Source: Rhodobacterales bacterium 52_120_T64 (GTDB lineage Bacteria > Pseudomonadota > Alphaproteobacteria > Rhodobacterales > Rhodobacteraceae). Taken from it: a stretch of DNA of 64,000 nucleotides. Below the pieces are notes generated by a model. It saw nothing but the letters and a program-made list of their open reading frames with translations, made no database searches and was not told the origin of the DNA. The stretch is from the NCBI GenBank assembly GCA_002162875.1, contig MABA01000021.1:124001-188000 (forward strand), read 5' to 3'. The position numbers were made by a program, and so were the translations under genes. Shown here piece after piece: positions 9,074 through 18,071 of this stretch (the stretch's first letter is position 1; every line of letters starts with the position of its first letter).

Positions 9074-9130
9074 GGATCCTTGGGTTGGCATCCCCTAACT
9101 TCAACATGCATCACCTAAAGGAGAACTCAA

Positions 9131-9364
9131 TTGTCCCACACGCCTAACGAATTAATCGATATGTTCCCGAAACAAGCAGCCCAAATCCACGATCTAAAGG
9201 CTGAGAACGGAGAGTTCTCACGTATTTTCGATGAATACCATGATGTAACACGCGAAATACACCGTGGTGAAACCAATGTTGAACCGATGGATGATTTTCA
9301 CCTAGAGGAGTTACGTAAACGGCGCTTGCAAATGCTCGATCGTGTAACAGCAATTCTCAAATGA
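9131..9364 (+). CDS. DUF465 (YdcH-like) small protein
   Basis: Small charged helical protein of 77 residues with the DUF465/YdcH pattern: NELIDMFPKQAAQIHDLKAENGEFSRIFDEYHDVTREIHRGE, then EELRKRRLQMLDRVTAILK at the end. It is probably an alpha-helical hairpin or short coiled coil; the function is not known to me. The start is TTG at 9131, strongly supported by AAAGGAG at 9117-9123 and by the conserved MSHTPNELI beginning. Its end is 4 nt from the relict liuC stop on the other strand. Confidence 0.85.
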   Translation: MSHTPNELIDMFPKQAAQIHDLKAENGEFSRIFDEYHDVTREIHRGETNVEPMDDFHLEELRKRRLQMLDRVTAILK

Positions 9365-9368
9365 TGAA

Positions 9369-9940
9369 CTAGGGTTTCCAACTAGGCGCGCGTTTTTCGA
9401 AGAACGCAGAAACGCCTTCCATTGCTTCGGGATGTTCCCATGTATCGGCCAGCCTTTCGATAGTCTGGTCGATAACACCGTCGTCAATTGTGGGGCCCAA
9501 ACTTCTGAATAACGCCTTCGTTACAGCCACAGCAGCCGGGGCAAGTTCCGAATATCAGCGCGCCTCCTCGTTTATGGTAGCATTTAAGTCTTCGACCGCG
9601 TCCGTAATAAGACCGATACCTTCAGCCTTGCTGGCTGAAAGTATCAGAGCCGACAAACCTGCATACCGAGAATTGTTCTCGCCGATTTTCGCATTGACGT
9701 AGGGGAAAATAGTTGCAGATATCAAACCAATTTAGTCGAAGTAAGCAAACAATTCGCATTTATCGAACAACATGCGATATCGCCAACGGATATTAAGCCA
9801 ACGCATTTCCATGCACATTACCAATCAACGGTATTGGTAGCGTAATAAGATGAAACAGCATCTCAGCCAGTTTACATGCCTCGGCGATACGTTGTAATCG
9901 CGTTGGTGTCAGTACTTAACGAAATCGTGGAATAGGGCAT
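9369..9940 (-). pseudogene. Decayed methylglutaconyl-CoA hydratase (liuC-like enoyl-CoA hydratase)
   Basis: Remnant of an enoyl-CoA hydratase/isomerase in the position where liuC is expected, starting 1 nt after the liuE stop. An ATG at 9940 opens MPYSTISLSTDTN, the usual N-terminus. A deletion of roughly 75 residues joins this to a piece reading RIAEACKLAEMLFHL (from 9891), then PLIGNVHGNAL, then a stop where the Gly-rich oxyanion motif should be. Further pieces GLISVGDIA and GLISATIFPYVNAKIGE occur in different frames. The last 119 codons are one frame (from 9728) ending FFEKRAPSWKP, but carry an in-frame TGA at 9555-9557. Deletion, frameshifts and a nonsense codon together exclude function. 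This region would otherwise read as a 570-nt gene-free gap. Confidence 0.88.
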
Positions 9941-9941
9941 A

Positions 9942-10796
9942 TCAGCTCTCGCTCAAAGATCGGGCAAATGCGGATGCCTTGTTCAATTTTTCTATACTCA
10001 AGCCGGTTTCATAGTTCATTTCATGCAGCATATTTACCACAGCAACCGTATCAACATTTCCTTTAGCACCTTCCGCATACGGACAACCGCCTAACCCACC
10101 AACTGCGGAGTCGAATGTTCGAATACCAGCTTCGAGACATACGTCGATATTTTTAAGAGCGTTGTTGTTGGTGTCATGGAAATGACCAGCAATTAGGTTT
10201 CCAGGGATTTCATTCATCACTGAACTAATTAGACGGTGCGTAGTTTCGGGAGTTGCGGCTCCGATTGTATCGCCAAGCGAAATTTCATAACACCCCATGT
10301 CGAGTAAGCGTAAAGCAACCCGAATAACCTGATCCGGGGCAATTCGACCATCATATGGACAGTGAGTAACACAAGACACGTAGCCTCGAACCTTACACTT
10401 ATCAATCTTTGCCTGCTCTATAATTGGCAAAAACCTTAGCAAACTATCCTCTATCGAACAATTTATGTTTTTCCAACTAAATCCTTCCGAAGCGGAGCCG
10501 AAAATCGCGACTTCATCTACACCGGCTTCAATCGCAGCCTCATACCCCCGCATATTCGGCGTCAGCGCAGTATAGGCCGTCCCACCTTTCTTAGAAATGC
10601 CAGCCATAACAGCCGCAGCATCGGCCATTTGCGGCACCCACTTTGGGCTGACGAAACTAGTAGTTTCTATATGAGAGAACCCGCAGTTCGAAAGCATGTC
10701 TACCAATTTAATCTTGTCCTCAGTCGCGATTAGACGCTTCTGATTTTGCAAACCATCTCTCGGACCAACCTCAAATATTTTCACATGCTCAGGCAT
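9942..10796 (-). CDS. liuE: Hydroxymethylglutaryl-CoA lyase
   Basis: Cleaves 3-hydroxy-3-methylglutaryl-CoA to acetoacetate and acetyl-CoA, the last step of leucine catabolism. The 284 residues match the HMGL-like TIM barrel: EVGPRDGLQNQK at the N-terminus with substrate and metal residues, GDTIGAATPETTH, HFHDTNNNALKN (metal-binding His pair), and the signature GLGGCPYAEGAKGN with the catalytic cysteine. It overlaps the end of liuD by 8 nt, so it is translated as part of the liu operon. Its substrate normally comes from LiuC, which is a pseudogene immediately downstream. Either another hydratase feeds it or its role here is reduced. Confidence 0.94.
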   Translation of the reverse strand: MPEHVKIFEVGPRDGLQNQKRLIATEDKIKLVDMLSNCGFSHIETTSFVSPKWVPQMADAAAVMAGISKKGGTAYTALTPNMRGYEAAIEAGVDEVAIFGSASEGFSWKNINCSIEDSLLRFLPIIEQAKIDKCKVRGYVSCVTHCPYDGRIAPDQVIRVALRLLDMGCYEISLGDTIGAATPETTHRLISSVMNEIPGNLIAGHFHDTNNNALKNIDVCLEAGIRTFDSAVGGLGGCPYAEGAKGNVDTVAVVNMLHEMNYETGLSIEKLNKASAFARSLSES

Positions 10797-12750
10797 CAGA
10801 GTCTTCCAAAGTCAGCAAAACCTCTCCGGCTTCCACCTGTTGCCCGACCTTAACCAATATTTCCGAAATGCTACCGTCCCGCGCAGCGGTCAGCGAATGC
10901 TCCATTTTCATAGCCTCGATAATTATCAGCGTATCACCGGCATTAACCTCACTTTTAGGGGCCGCGTTCAGTACCTTCACAATACCCGGCATGGGCGACA
11001 GTATCTCGTTACCGCTGCCTTCCCCAATTTCACCAATGGAATATCCAGTAACGATATCAAATACTTTCGTGGCGTCACCCATGAACAGGGTAACCGTATC
11101 ATCCTGCTTAAAGTACTGGACTAACCGCCGATGATCGCCGTCAACCAGCGTCAGAGAATTTTCAAATACGGCCTCAACTCGCAGACTCGTCTTTTCAGAT
11201 GAATTCGAAATTGTGAAGGCCTGCGTTCCGTTCGCCGTTACCAATAGCTCAATCTCTTCGCCATTCGCGGCTAGCCACACAGACCTATTCATTGGCGTCC
11301 AAAGACTCCAACCGGTTAAGGGACCATCTTCCGCGAAGTTGCCAGCGATCACCGCGGCAAGCGCCCAGTCGACAAATGCTAGATCTGCCGATACGGTCAA
11401 TTCATTTAGGTCACGTTCAATAAGCCCCGTGTCAACATTTCCAAGTTTAAATTCCGTATGCGCGCACAAAGCGGATAGGAACGGTATGTTTGTGACTGTT
11501 CCGGAAATGTTGCTCTCTGCGAGTGCTGAACTCATGCGAGCAAGCGCGATCTCTCGAGTTGCGCCCCAAACGATGACTTTTGATATTATTGGGTCATACC
11601 AAGGCGTTATAACGTCACCTTCGCGGATACCGCTATCTACGCGAGCCATGGGGGACATCGATAAATAGTCTATTGACCCGGTCATGGGTAAGAACCCAGC
11701 GGGAACGTCTTCAGCATATATTCTTGCTTCGAACGCATGCCCACTTAAGGTTAAACCATCTTGTGTGACTGGTAGAGGTTCGCCATTCGCAACCCGAAAT
11801 TGCCATTCAACAAGATCTTGGCCGGTAATCATCTCGGTTACCGGATGCTCTACCTGTAAACGTGTATTCATTTCCATAAACCAGAAACGATCGGGGCTCA
11901 GCCCTTTAGAGGCGTCGACAATGAACTCGATTGTGCCCGCGCCGCTATAACCGATAGCTTTGGCGCATCGGACGGCGGCTTCGCCCATCGCGGTGCGCAT
12001 TTCTTCGGTCATTCCGGGCGCAGGAGCTTCCTCGATTACCTTTTGATGACGCCGTTGTAAGGAGCAATCCCGCTCAAACAGGTGTATGGCGTTGCCATGG
12101 TCGTCACCGAACACCTGTATTTCAATATGACGTGGTTTTGTGATCCATTTTTCGATCAAACAGTGGGCATCGCCGAAAGCTGATAATCCTTCCCGTTGCG
12201 CGCCCTCAAGTGCACCGATAAAATCCTTTGGATTGTCGACTTTTCGCATACCTTTGCCGCCGCCACCCGCGCGGGCTTTGATTAAAACCGGGTATCCGAT
12301 GTTTTTGGCTTCGTTTGCAAGGAAATCTGCGTCTTGGTTCGATCCGTGATAGCCGGGAACGACAGGAACACCGCTGTTGGTCATCAATTCTTTGGCAGCG
12401 TCTTTCAGGCCCATCGCACGGATGGCGCTGGATGAGGGGCCGATGAACCGGAGACCAGACGCTTCCACAAGTTCAGCAAAATCAGGGGATTCGGAAAGAA
12501 AACCATAACCTGGATGAATAGCTTGGGCACCAGAAGCCTTCGCGATTTCAATAATCTTATCCCCTCGGAGATAACTTTCAGCGACAGCCGGCGGGCCGAC
12601 GCGCCATGCCTCGTCAGCTAAGGCGACATGTTTGGAATGTGCATCTGCATCCGAGTAGATCGCGACGGTTTTCACACCCAACTTTCGGGCGGTGTCCATA
12701 ATACGGCAGGCAATTTCGCCGCGGTTCGCTATGAGAATCTTGTCAAACAT
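10789..12750 (-). CDS. liuD: 3-Methylcrotonyl-CoA carboxylase, biotin-carrying alpha subunit
   Basis: Biotin carboxylase plus biotin carboxyl carrier subunit (653 residues) that carboxylates biotin with bicarbonate and ATP for methylcrotonyl-CoA carboxylation. The N-terminal MFDKILIANRGEIACRIM, the ATP-grasp segment GGGGKGMRKV, the FMEMNTRLQVEHPVTEMITG motif and a C-terminal biotinyl domain with EAMKMEH (biotin-accepting Lys615) are all present. Acetyl- or propionyl-CoA carboxylase alpha subunits are similar, but the place between liuB and liuE points to the leucine pathway. It starts 9 nt after the liuB stop. Confidence 0.93.
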   Translation of the reverse strand: MFDKILIANRGEIACRIMDTARKLGVKTVAIYSDADAHSKHVALADEAWRVGPPAVAESYLRGDKIIEIAKASGAQAIHPGYGFLSESPDFAELVEASGLRFIGPSSSAIRAMGLKDAAKELMTNSGVPVVPGYHGSNQDADFLANEAKNIGYPVLIKARAGGGGKGMRKVDNPKDFIGALEGAQREGLSAFGDAHCLIEKWITKPRHIEIQVFGDDHGNAIHLFERDCSLQRRHQKVIEEAPAPGMTEEMRTAMGEAAVRCAKAIGYSGAGTIEFIVDASKGLSPDRFWFMEMNTRLQVEHPVTEMITGQDLVEWQFRVANGEPLPVTQDGLTLSGHAFEARIYAEDVPAGFLPMTGSIDYLSMSPMARVDSGIREGDVITPWYDPIISKVIVWGATREIALARMSSALAESNISGTVTNIPFLSALCAHTEFKLGNVDTGLIERDLNELTVSADLAFVDWALAAVIAGNFAEDGPLTGWSLWTPMNRSVWLAANGEEIELLVTANGTQAFTISNSSEKTSLRVEAVFENSLTLVDGDHRRLVQYFKQDDTVTLFMGDATKVFDIVTGYSIGEIGEGSGNEILSPMPGIVKVLNAAPKSEVNAGDTLIIIEAMKMEHSLTAARDGSISEILVKVGQQVEAGEVLLTLEDSDA

Positions 12751-12759
12751 ATCGCCGTC

Positions 12760-14361
12760 CTACATCCGGAACACGCCAAATTGCGTGTCCTCTATTGGAG
12801 CGTTTAGCGCGGCCCTAAGAGACAGCGCCAACACCTCACGGGTTTTACGTGGATCGATCACGCCATCGTCCCAAAGGCGGGCGGATGCGTAAAGGGGGTG
12901 GGATTGGCGTTCGAACATCTCAATTGTGGGGCGCTTGAACTCCGTTTCTTCGTCTGTGCTCCATTGGCCACCGTTACGCTCGATTCCATCGCGCTTAACA
13001 GTCGCAAGGACACCAGCGGCTTGCTCCCCTCCCATCACTGAAATGCGGGAATTCGGCCATGTCCACAAGAACCGAGGGGAGTATGCACGCCCTGACATGC
13101 CGTAATTTCCGGCTCCGAAAGATCCGCCGACAAGCATGGTTACTTTGGGTACTTTGGTGGTCGCTACTGCAGTTACCAACTTCGCACCGTGCCTTGCTAT
13201 GCCTTCAGATTCGTACTTTTGACCAACCATGAAGCCTGTGATGTTTTGCAGAAATACCAGTGGAATTTTTCTTTGTGAACAAAGCTCTATGAAGTGTGCG
13301 CCTTTTACAGCGCTTTCGCTGAATAGCACGCCGTTATTGGCAACGATTCCAACGGGAATGCCCATAACGTGGGCAAAACCGCAAACGAGCGTGGTGCCGA
13401 AACGAGCTTTGAATTCGTCGAAACGGGACCCGTCAACGACGCGTGCGATTACCTCACGGATATCGTAGGGAGTTTTCAAGTCAGCGGGGACTACACCGAA
13501 GATTTCCGCTGGATCGAACGCAGGTTCCTCGATCGATTGCAGCGCGACAGTCGTTGGTTTGATACGGTTCAGGTTGCCCAATGCCTGACGGGCCAAATCC
13601 AACGCGTGGGCGTCATTTTCGGCCAAGTAGTCTGCCACACCGCTTAAGCGCGTGTGCACATCGCCCCCGCCTAAATCTTCGGCAGTCACGATTTCGCCTG
13701 TTGCGGCTTTAACCAATGGCGGGCCGGCGAGAAAGATAGTACCTTGCTCTTTAACGATGATGGTCACATCCGACATCGCGGGCACGTACGCGCCACCTGC
13801 GGTGCAAGAACCCATAACGACGGCAATTTGCGGGATGCCTTTTGCGGACATGTTAGCTTGGTTGAAAAATATGCGACCGAAGTGGTCACGATCAGGAAAA
13901 ACCTCGTCCTGTTGAGGAAGGTTCGCGCCGCCGCTGTCTACCAAGTAGACGCATGGCAGGTTGTTTTGTTCAGCGATTTCCTGTGCACGAAGGTGTTTTT
14001 TCACCGTCATCGGAAAATACGTACCGCCTTTTATGGTGGCATCGTTGCAGACGACCATGACTTCAGCGCCGTGGACGAGGCCAATTCCGGTGATGACGCC
14101 TGCACCAGGCGAAGCGTTGTCGTACATATCATGCGCGGCGGTCGCGCCAATTTCGAGGAACGGAGAGCCTGCGTCCAATAGATTGGCAATTCGGCGACGG
14201 GGCAGCATTTTGCCCCTCGATAGATGGCGCTCACGAGAACGCTGGTTACCTTTTGCCGTGATGGCCGCAACTTCCGCAATCTGTGCGAGGGCAGCTTCGT
14301 GAGCTGCAACGTTTGTTTTAAACGTGTCCGATCCGGTGGTTACGTTGGATTTCAGCTGCAT
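12760..14361 (-). CDS. liuB: 3-Methylcrotonyl-CoA carboxylase, carboxyltransferase beta subunit
   Basis: Transfers the carboxyl group from biotin to 3-methylcrotonyl-CoA, giving 3-methylglutaconyl-CoA. The chosen ATG at 14361 overlaps the liuA stop by one base (TAATG) and yields 533 residues beginning [18 protein letters not shown], the expected N-terminus and length. A longer frame to 14595 runs inside liuA and is rejected. Crotonase-fold carboxyltransferase features include [39 protein letters not shown] and the C-terminal [22 protein letters not shown]. Its product has no hydratase in this operon because liuC is broken. Confidence 0.94.
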   Translation of the reverse strand: MQLKSNVTTGSDTFKTNVAAHEAALAQIAEVAAITAKGNQRSRERHLSRGKMLPRRRIANLLDAGSPFLEIGATAAHDMYDNASPGAGVITGIGLVHGAEVMVVCNDATIKGGTYFPMTVKKHLRAQEIAEQNNLPCVYLVDSGGANLPQQDEVFPDRDHFGRIFFNQANMSAKGIPQIAVVMGSCTAGGAYVPAMSDVTIIVKEQGTIFLAGPPLVKAATGEIVTAEDLGGGDVHTRLSGVADYLAENDAHALDLARQALGNLNRIKPTTVALQSIEEPAFDPAEIFGVVPADLKTPYDIREVIARVVDGSRFDEFKARFGTTLVCGFAHVMGIPVGIVANNGVLFSESAVKGAHFIELCSQRKIPLVFLQNITGFMVGQKYESEGIARHGAKLVTAVATTKVPKVTMLVGGSFGAGNYGMSGRAYSPRFLWTWPNSRISVMGGEQAAGVLATVKRDGIERNGGQWSTDEETEFKRPTIEMFERQSHPLYASARLWDDGVIDPRKTREVLALSLRAALNAPIEDTQFGVFRM

Positions 14362-15524
14362 TACCCTGTCACTTTCATCAATTCGCGGCCAATCAACATC
14401 CGGCGGATTTCGGATGTCCCTGCCCCGATTTCCATCAGTTTGGCGTCGCGCATTAGGCGGGAAACGGGTGAGTCGTTCATGTACCCTGCGCCACCCATGG
14501 CCTGTACACCTTGCACGGCCATCTCCATCGCTTTTTCGGATGCATACAATACGCAAGCGGCCGCGTCTTGGCGAGTTACTTCGCCGCGGTCGCAAGATTT
14601 AGCAACTTCGTAGACGTAAGCCCGGGCGGAATTCATAGTCGTGTAGATATCAGCGATCTTGCCCTGCATTAGCTGGAAGTTGCCGATGCTTTCACCGAAT
14701 TGCTTGCGCTCGTGCATGTAGGGCAGGATGTGGTCAAGAACGGCGTGAATGATGCCTACGCCGATACCGGACAGGACCACGCGCTCGTAATCGAGGCCGG
14801 ACATCAGGACGTTCACACCACGACCTTCTTCGCCCAGAACGTTTTCGAAGGGGACTTCAACGTCCTCGAATATCAACTCCGCAGTGTTGGAACCACGCAT
14901 TCCCATTTTGTCAAAATGTGGTGAGGTGGAGAAACCAACCATGGATTTTTCAACAATAAACGCGGTCATTCCACGTGAACCGGCGTCTGGGTCAGTTTTA
15001 GCGTAGACCACTAGCGTGTCGGCATCAGGACCGTTGGTAATCCAGTATTTTGTGCCATTCAGGATGTACCGATCGTTCTTTTTCTCGGCCCGTAGCTTCA
15101 TCGAAACCACGTCTGAACCTGCACCCGATTCAGACATTGCGAGCGCACCGACATGTTTGCCGGAAATCAAACCGGGGAGGTACTTTAGTTTCTGTTCATG
15201 GTTACCGTTCAGTTTGATTTGATTAACGCACAGGTTCGAATGCGCCCCGTAAGACAAGCTGACGGAGGCAGACGCTCGGGCGATCTCTTCGACGGCGATG
15301 GTGTGCGCGAGGTATCCCATACCTGCCCCACCGTATTCTTCGGGAACGGTAATACCGTGCAGGCCAAGTTCACCCATTTCCGTCCATAATTCAGACGGAA
15401 ATTCGTTTTTGGCGTCGATATCAGCAGCCATCGGCGCTAAGCGATCTTGCGCCCAACGGTGAACCATATCACGCAAAGCCTCAACGTCTTCTCCGCAGGC
15501 AAAATTCATCGAGGCGTTAAACAT
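14361..15524 (-). CDS. liuA: Isovaleryl-CoA dehydrogenase
   Basis: FAD acyl-CoA dehydrogenase that oxidises isovaleryl-CoA to 3-methylcrotonyl-CoA, the first dedicated step after leucine transamination and decarboxylation. From ATG 15524 (AAAGGAA upstream) the protein is 387 residues; the earlier in-frame start at 15548 falls inside the palindromic operator and is rejected. Glu247 in [13 protein letters not shown] is at the position of the isovaleryl-specific catalytic base, which separates this enzyme from most other acyl-CoA dehydrogenases. The flavin-binding [17 protein letters not shown] region and [16 protein letters not shown] at the end are typical. It is the first gene of liuA-B-D-E. 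Confidence 0.94.
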   Translation of the reverse strand: MFNASMNFACGEDVEALRDMVHRWAQDRLAPMAADIDAKNEFPSELWTEMGELGLHGITVPEEYGGAGMGYLAHTIAVEEIARASASVSLSYGAHSNLCVNQIKLNGNHEQKLKYLPGLISGKHVGALAMSESGAGSDVVSMKLRAEKKNDRYILNGTKYWITNGPDADTLVVYAKTDPDAGSRGMTAFIVEKSMVGFSTSPHFDKMGMRGSNTAELIFEDVEVPFENVLGEEGRGVNVLMSGLDYERVVLSGIGVGIIHAVLDHILPYMHERKQFGESIGNFQLMQGKIADIYTTMNSARAYVYEVAKSCDRGEVTRQDAAACVLYASEKAMEMAVQGVQAMGGAGYMNDSPVSRLMRDAKLMEIGAGTSEIRRMLIGRELMKVTG

Positions 15525-15547
15525 TGGGATTCCTTTCAAACTTTTCA

Positions 15548-15571
15548 TTAACTGAACACATGTTCACTTAA
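15548..15571 (-). promoter_or_regulatory. 24-bp near-perfect palindrome, probable operator of the liu operon
   Basis: Symmetric site made of outer TTAA arms, one unpaired base on each side, inner TGAACA and TGTTCA half-sites and a 2-nt centre. It lies 24-47 nt before the liuA ATG, where a repressor would block transcription or early elongation. The size and symmetry suit a TetR-type dimer, as used for several acyl-CoA-degradation regulons. No regulator gene is in the window. The identity of the regulator is inference. Confidence 0.55.
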
Positions 15572-15586
15572 TAAGCAAGAAAGTTT

Positions 15587-16708
15587 TTATACCGCTAATA
15601 ATGTTCGCTCGATAAACCAATATGCGCCGATGGCCGCGATGCCCAACGACAACGGAGTGGTAATGACGGCGCGGTACCAGTTTTTTCGACCAAACCACAC
15701 ACCAAACAGTACAAAACAAAGGGCAATGACAGCCAATTGACCGAGTTCTACGCCGATATTGAAGCCAATAAGGCCAGAAACGAATTGCGATTGCACGAAG
15801 CCAACCTCAGCAAGAACACCTGCGAATCCAAGACCATGAAGTAGACCAAACCCGAATACAATGAGCGGCCGCCAACGACTGAGACCGCTCATGAAGATGT
15901 TTTCGATGCACACATAAACGATGGAGGCGGCAATCAGAGGCTCAATGATCGCAGGCGGAATGTTGACCCAACCGAGCATTCCCATAGCCAGCGAGATGGT
16001 ATGAGCCAACGTAAAGGCCGATATCTGCCACAAAAGTGGGCGCATTTGGGTGGAAAGCAGGAACAAGCCAACAACGAACAATATATGGTCCAGGCCTTTG
16101 GGAACGATATGTTCAAAACCGATTGCGACATATCTGGCGAAAACCGACAGGCCGGATTGTTGTGTAACGCCAACAACAGAAATGGGATCGGTTATTTGGC
16201 CACTTTGCAGATAGGCCGAGTAACCGTCTTCGCCTTCCGGCGTTGTCACACGAACAATCAGCGGTCCGAGATTTGCAGACCACCCGAAGACGAATTCCCG
16301 CGCCCCCGCCGGTATTTCTCCTGCGATTTTCAGGGTTGTGTCACGAACCAGCTCCATGTCTCCGATCTCGGGGATAATTAACGCTGTAGTGCTCGCTAAC
16401 AATGGCTGGCCGTCGATTGTGGCGCTAATGGCGGATAAGAACTGCGCCTCGAATCCGGTGAATTCTTTTGCAAGTTCACTCGGCGTCAGCAAGCGCAATG
16501 TATCGTATCGCTCGGCATTGCTGGATTCGGAAGTGTCCGAGAGGTTGGGGTCAACTTCAGCGATCAGCGCCTCTAGTGTCAAACGAAATTCGACCTCGAA
16601 ACTACCTTGTGCAAAACGAATATCTGCAACAGCCGGACGCAATTCGTGGGAGGTCCCGGAAATAGGCAACAGCAAAATCATGAACAGGGCCAGCAGGATT
16701 GAGCGCAC
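15587..16708 (-). CDS. HupE/UreJ-type membrane protein
   Basis: About 373 residues from a GTG start at 16708, preceded by AAGGAA; an in-frame ATG at 16801 would run into the divergent gene and lacks a signal-like N-terminus. A signal peptide (about 1-19, ending SGTSHELRP) leads to a soluble beta-rich region of roughly 180 residues. A six-helix HupE/UreJ_2 domain follows, with GFEHIVPKGLDHILFVVGLF and FGLLHGLGFAGVLAEVGF. HupE proteins are linked to nickel or cobalt uptake; the His-rich motifs GFEHIVPKGLDH and LLHGLGF are the likely metal path. No hydrogenase or urease genes are nearby. Metal specificity is unknown. Confidence 0.85.
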   Translation of the reverse strand: MRSILLALFMILLLPISGTSHELRPAVADIRFAQGSFEVEFRLTLEALIAEVDPNLSDTSESSNAERYDTLRLLTPSELAKEFTGFEAQFLSAISATIDGQPLLASTTALIIPEIGDMELVRDTTLKIAGEIPAGAREFVFGWSANLGPLIVRVTTPEGEDGYSAYLQSGQITDPISVVGVTQQSGLSVFARYVAIGFEHIVPKGLDHILFVVGLFLLSTQMRPLLWQISAFTLAHTISLAMGMLGWVNIPPAIIEPLIAASIVYVCIENIFMSGLSRWRPLIVFGFGLLHGLGFAGVLAEVGFVQSQFVSGLIGFNIGVELGQLAVIALCFVLFGVWFGRKNWYRAVITTPLSLGIAAIGAYWFIERTLLAV

Positions 16709-16778
16709 GGTAATGTTCCTTGACTTAGGCTTTGCAAAAACCGAACCATACACTCTGGTTTTGGCAATGGAAGATGTA

Positions 16779-17609
16779 ATGCGGAGTTCACAAATATTCA
16801 CATCGGTTTTGTTTGGTTTTCTGGCCGTGGTGCGCCCCGTAGCAGCGCATGAATTCTGGTTGGATGCGTTAGATTACACGCTTGAAACCGGGCAGGAATT
16901 ACAGGTTGATATTCGTGTTGGACAAGATTTTAAGGGTAACAATTACAGCTTCAATCCCAATCTGTTCTACGATTTCAGCTTGACGAGCCGTGATGGGAAA
17001 GTCGCCGTTGACGGAAGGATTGGAGATCAACCTGCTGTTGCCATGACACCTGTTAGCGACGGACTGATTGTAGTAAATCATTTCTCGACGACGCAGCTTT
17101 TGACCTATGAGGATGATGGAAAGTTTGAGGACTTTGTTCGTAACAAAGGTCTAGACTGGGTGCTGGAAAAACACATCGCGCGTGGATTGCCTGAAGTTGG
17201 ATTTGGCGAGGGTTACACGCGGTTTGCCAAGTCCTTGGTTGCGGTTGGCGACGGCGTCGGGCGGGACGCCCACACAGGCATGCCATTCGAACTAGTCGCG
17301 CTGCAAAATCCCTACACGGATAATATTTCCAACGGCTTACCCGTTCGGCTTTTCTTTGGAACAGATGGACTAGCCGATATCCAAATCGACATTTTTCGGC
17401 GTCCAGCGGACGGCAGCGAAGTTGTGAAAACGCATGTTGTGACGAACGAAACAGGCCTAGCATTTATCCCGATTAATAGCGGCGATACTTACCTGATAAA
17501 CGCTGTACATATGATTATTCCTCCGGCGGAAGATATCGAAAGAACCACCGCCGTTTGGCACAGTCTTTGGGCCTCTATGACCTTCAAAGCGGGTTTGGCA
17601 GGAGAGTGA
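16779..17609 (+). CDS. DUF4198 domain-containing periplasmic protein
   Basis: Exported protein of 276 residues. The Sec signal is RSSQIFTSVLFGFLAVVRPVAA with mature start HEFW, the hallmark N-terminal histidine segment of DUF4198/NikM-like proteins. The domain continues with VDIRVGQDFKGNNY, GEGYTRFAKSLVAVGDG and TNETGLAFIPINSGDTYLINAVH. Family members accompany transition-metal uptake systems and have been proposed to bind nickel, cobalt or copper at the exposed N-terminal His. ATG 16779 has GGAAGA just upstream; 16767 is an alternative. It is divergent from hupE with only 70 nt between and sits 1 nt before the methyltransferase, suggesting one functional unit. Confidence 0.82.
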   Translation: MRSSQIFTSVLFGFLAVVRPVAAHEFWLDALDYTLETGQELQVDIRVGQDFKGNNYSFNPNLFYDFSLTSRDGKVAVDGRIGDQPAVAMTPVSDGLIVVNHFSTTQLLTYEDDGKFEDFVRNKGLDWVLEKHIARGLPEVGFGEGYTRFAKSLVAVGDGVGRDAHTGMPFELVALQNPYTDNISNGLPVRLFFGTDGLADIQIDIFRRPADGSEVVKTHVVTNETGLAFIPINSGDTYLINAVHMIIPPAEDIERTTAVWHSLWASMTFKAGLAGE

Positions 17610-17610
17610 A

Positions 17611-18069
17611 ATGAGCATTTGGAACAAATACTTCGACTGGCCACCCGTATGGTTACTGATCTTTATTGCGATTGCTTGGGCGCAGGTTCAGATTTGGAAC
17701 CCACTTATGTATAACACGGGGCTCACGACTGGGATAGGGCGCACCACAATCGTGTTTGGAATTGTTTTGATGGGCATCAGTTTTGGGATGTTTCGGAAGC
17801 ATAAAACATCCATTGTACCGAAACGCTCACCCAAAAGTATCATCACATCCGGACCATATAAATATTCGCGCAATCCGATTTATTTGGCTGATACGATTGC
17901 ACTGTTCGGATGTGTCCTACTATTTGGGTCTACCCTCTCGTTTGCGCTGGTTCCCACTTTCGCATGGGTGATCCGCAAGCGTTTTATCAATGGTGAGGAA
18001 ACCGAAATTCGCGCCGAGTTCGGGCAAGCCTTTGACGACTACTGCCAGCAAACCCGACGCTGGATTTAG
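17611..18069 (+). CDS. Membrane methyltransferase of the isoprenylcysteine/phospholipid methyltransferase type
   Basis: Integral membrane protein, 152 residues with four hydrophobic segments. The C-terminal catalytic motif region reads ITSGPYKYSRNPIYLADTIALFG, the conserved SAM-binding RNPIYL signature of the PEMT/ICMT family, followed by EETEIRAEFGQAFDDYCQQTRRW. Substrates of bacterial members are mostly unknown. It begins 1 nt after the DUF4198 stop and is probably cotranscribed with it. Its stop lies 2 nt from that of the convergent cytochrome gene. Confidence 0.85.
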   Translation: MSIWNKYFDWPPVWLLIFIAIAWAQVQIWNPLMYNTGLTTGIGRTTIVFGIVLMGISFGMFRKHKTSIVPKRSPKSIITSGPYKYSRNPIYLADTIALFGCVLLFGSTLSFALVPTFAWVIRKRFINGEETEIRAEFGQAFDDYCQQTRRWI

Positions 18070-18071
18070 GT

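Noticed and set aside
14362-14595. N-terminal extension of liuB
   Set aside because: It overlaps liuA out of frame, is Arg-rich and unconserved, and the TAATG junction at 14361 gives the expected N-terminus.
16338-16778. N-terminal extension of the DUF4198 gene
   Set aside because: The added 147 residues run antisense to the HupE gene, have no domain, and would bury the signal peptide that begins at 16779.
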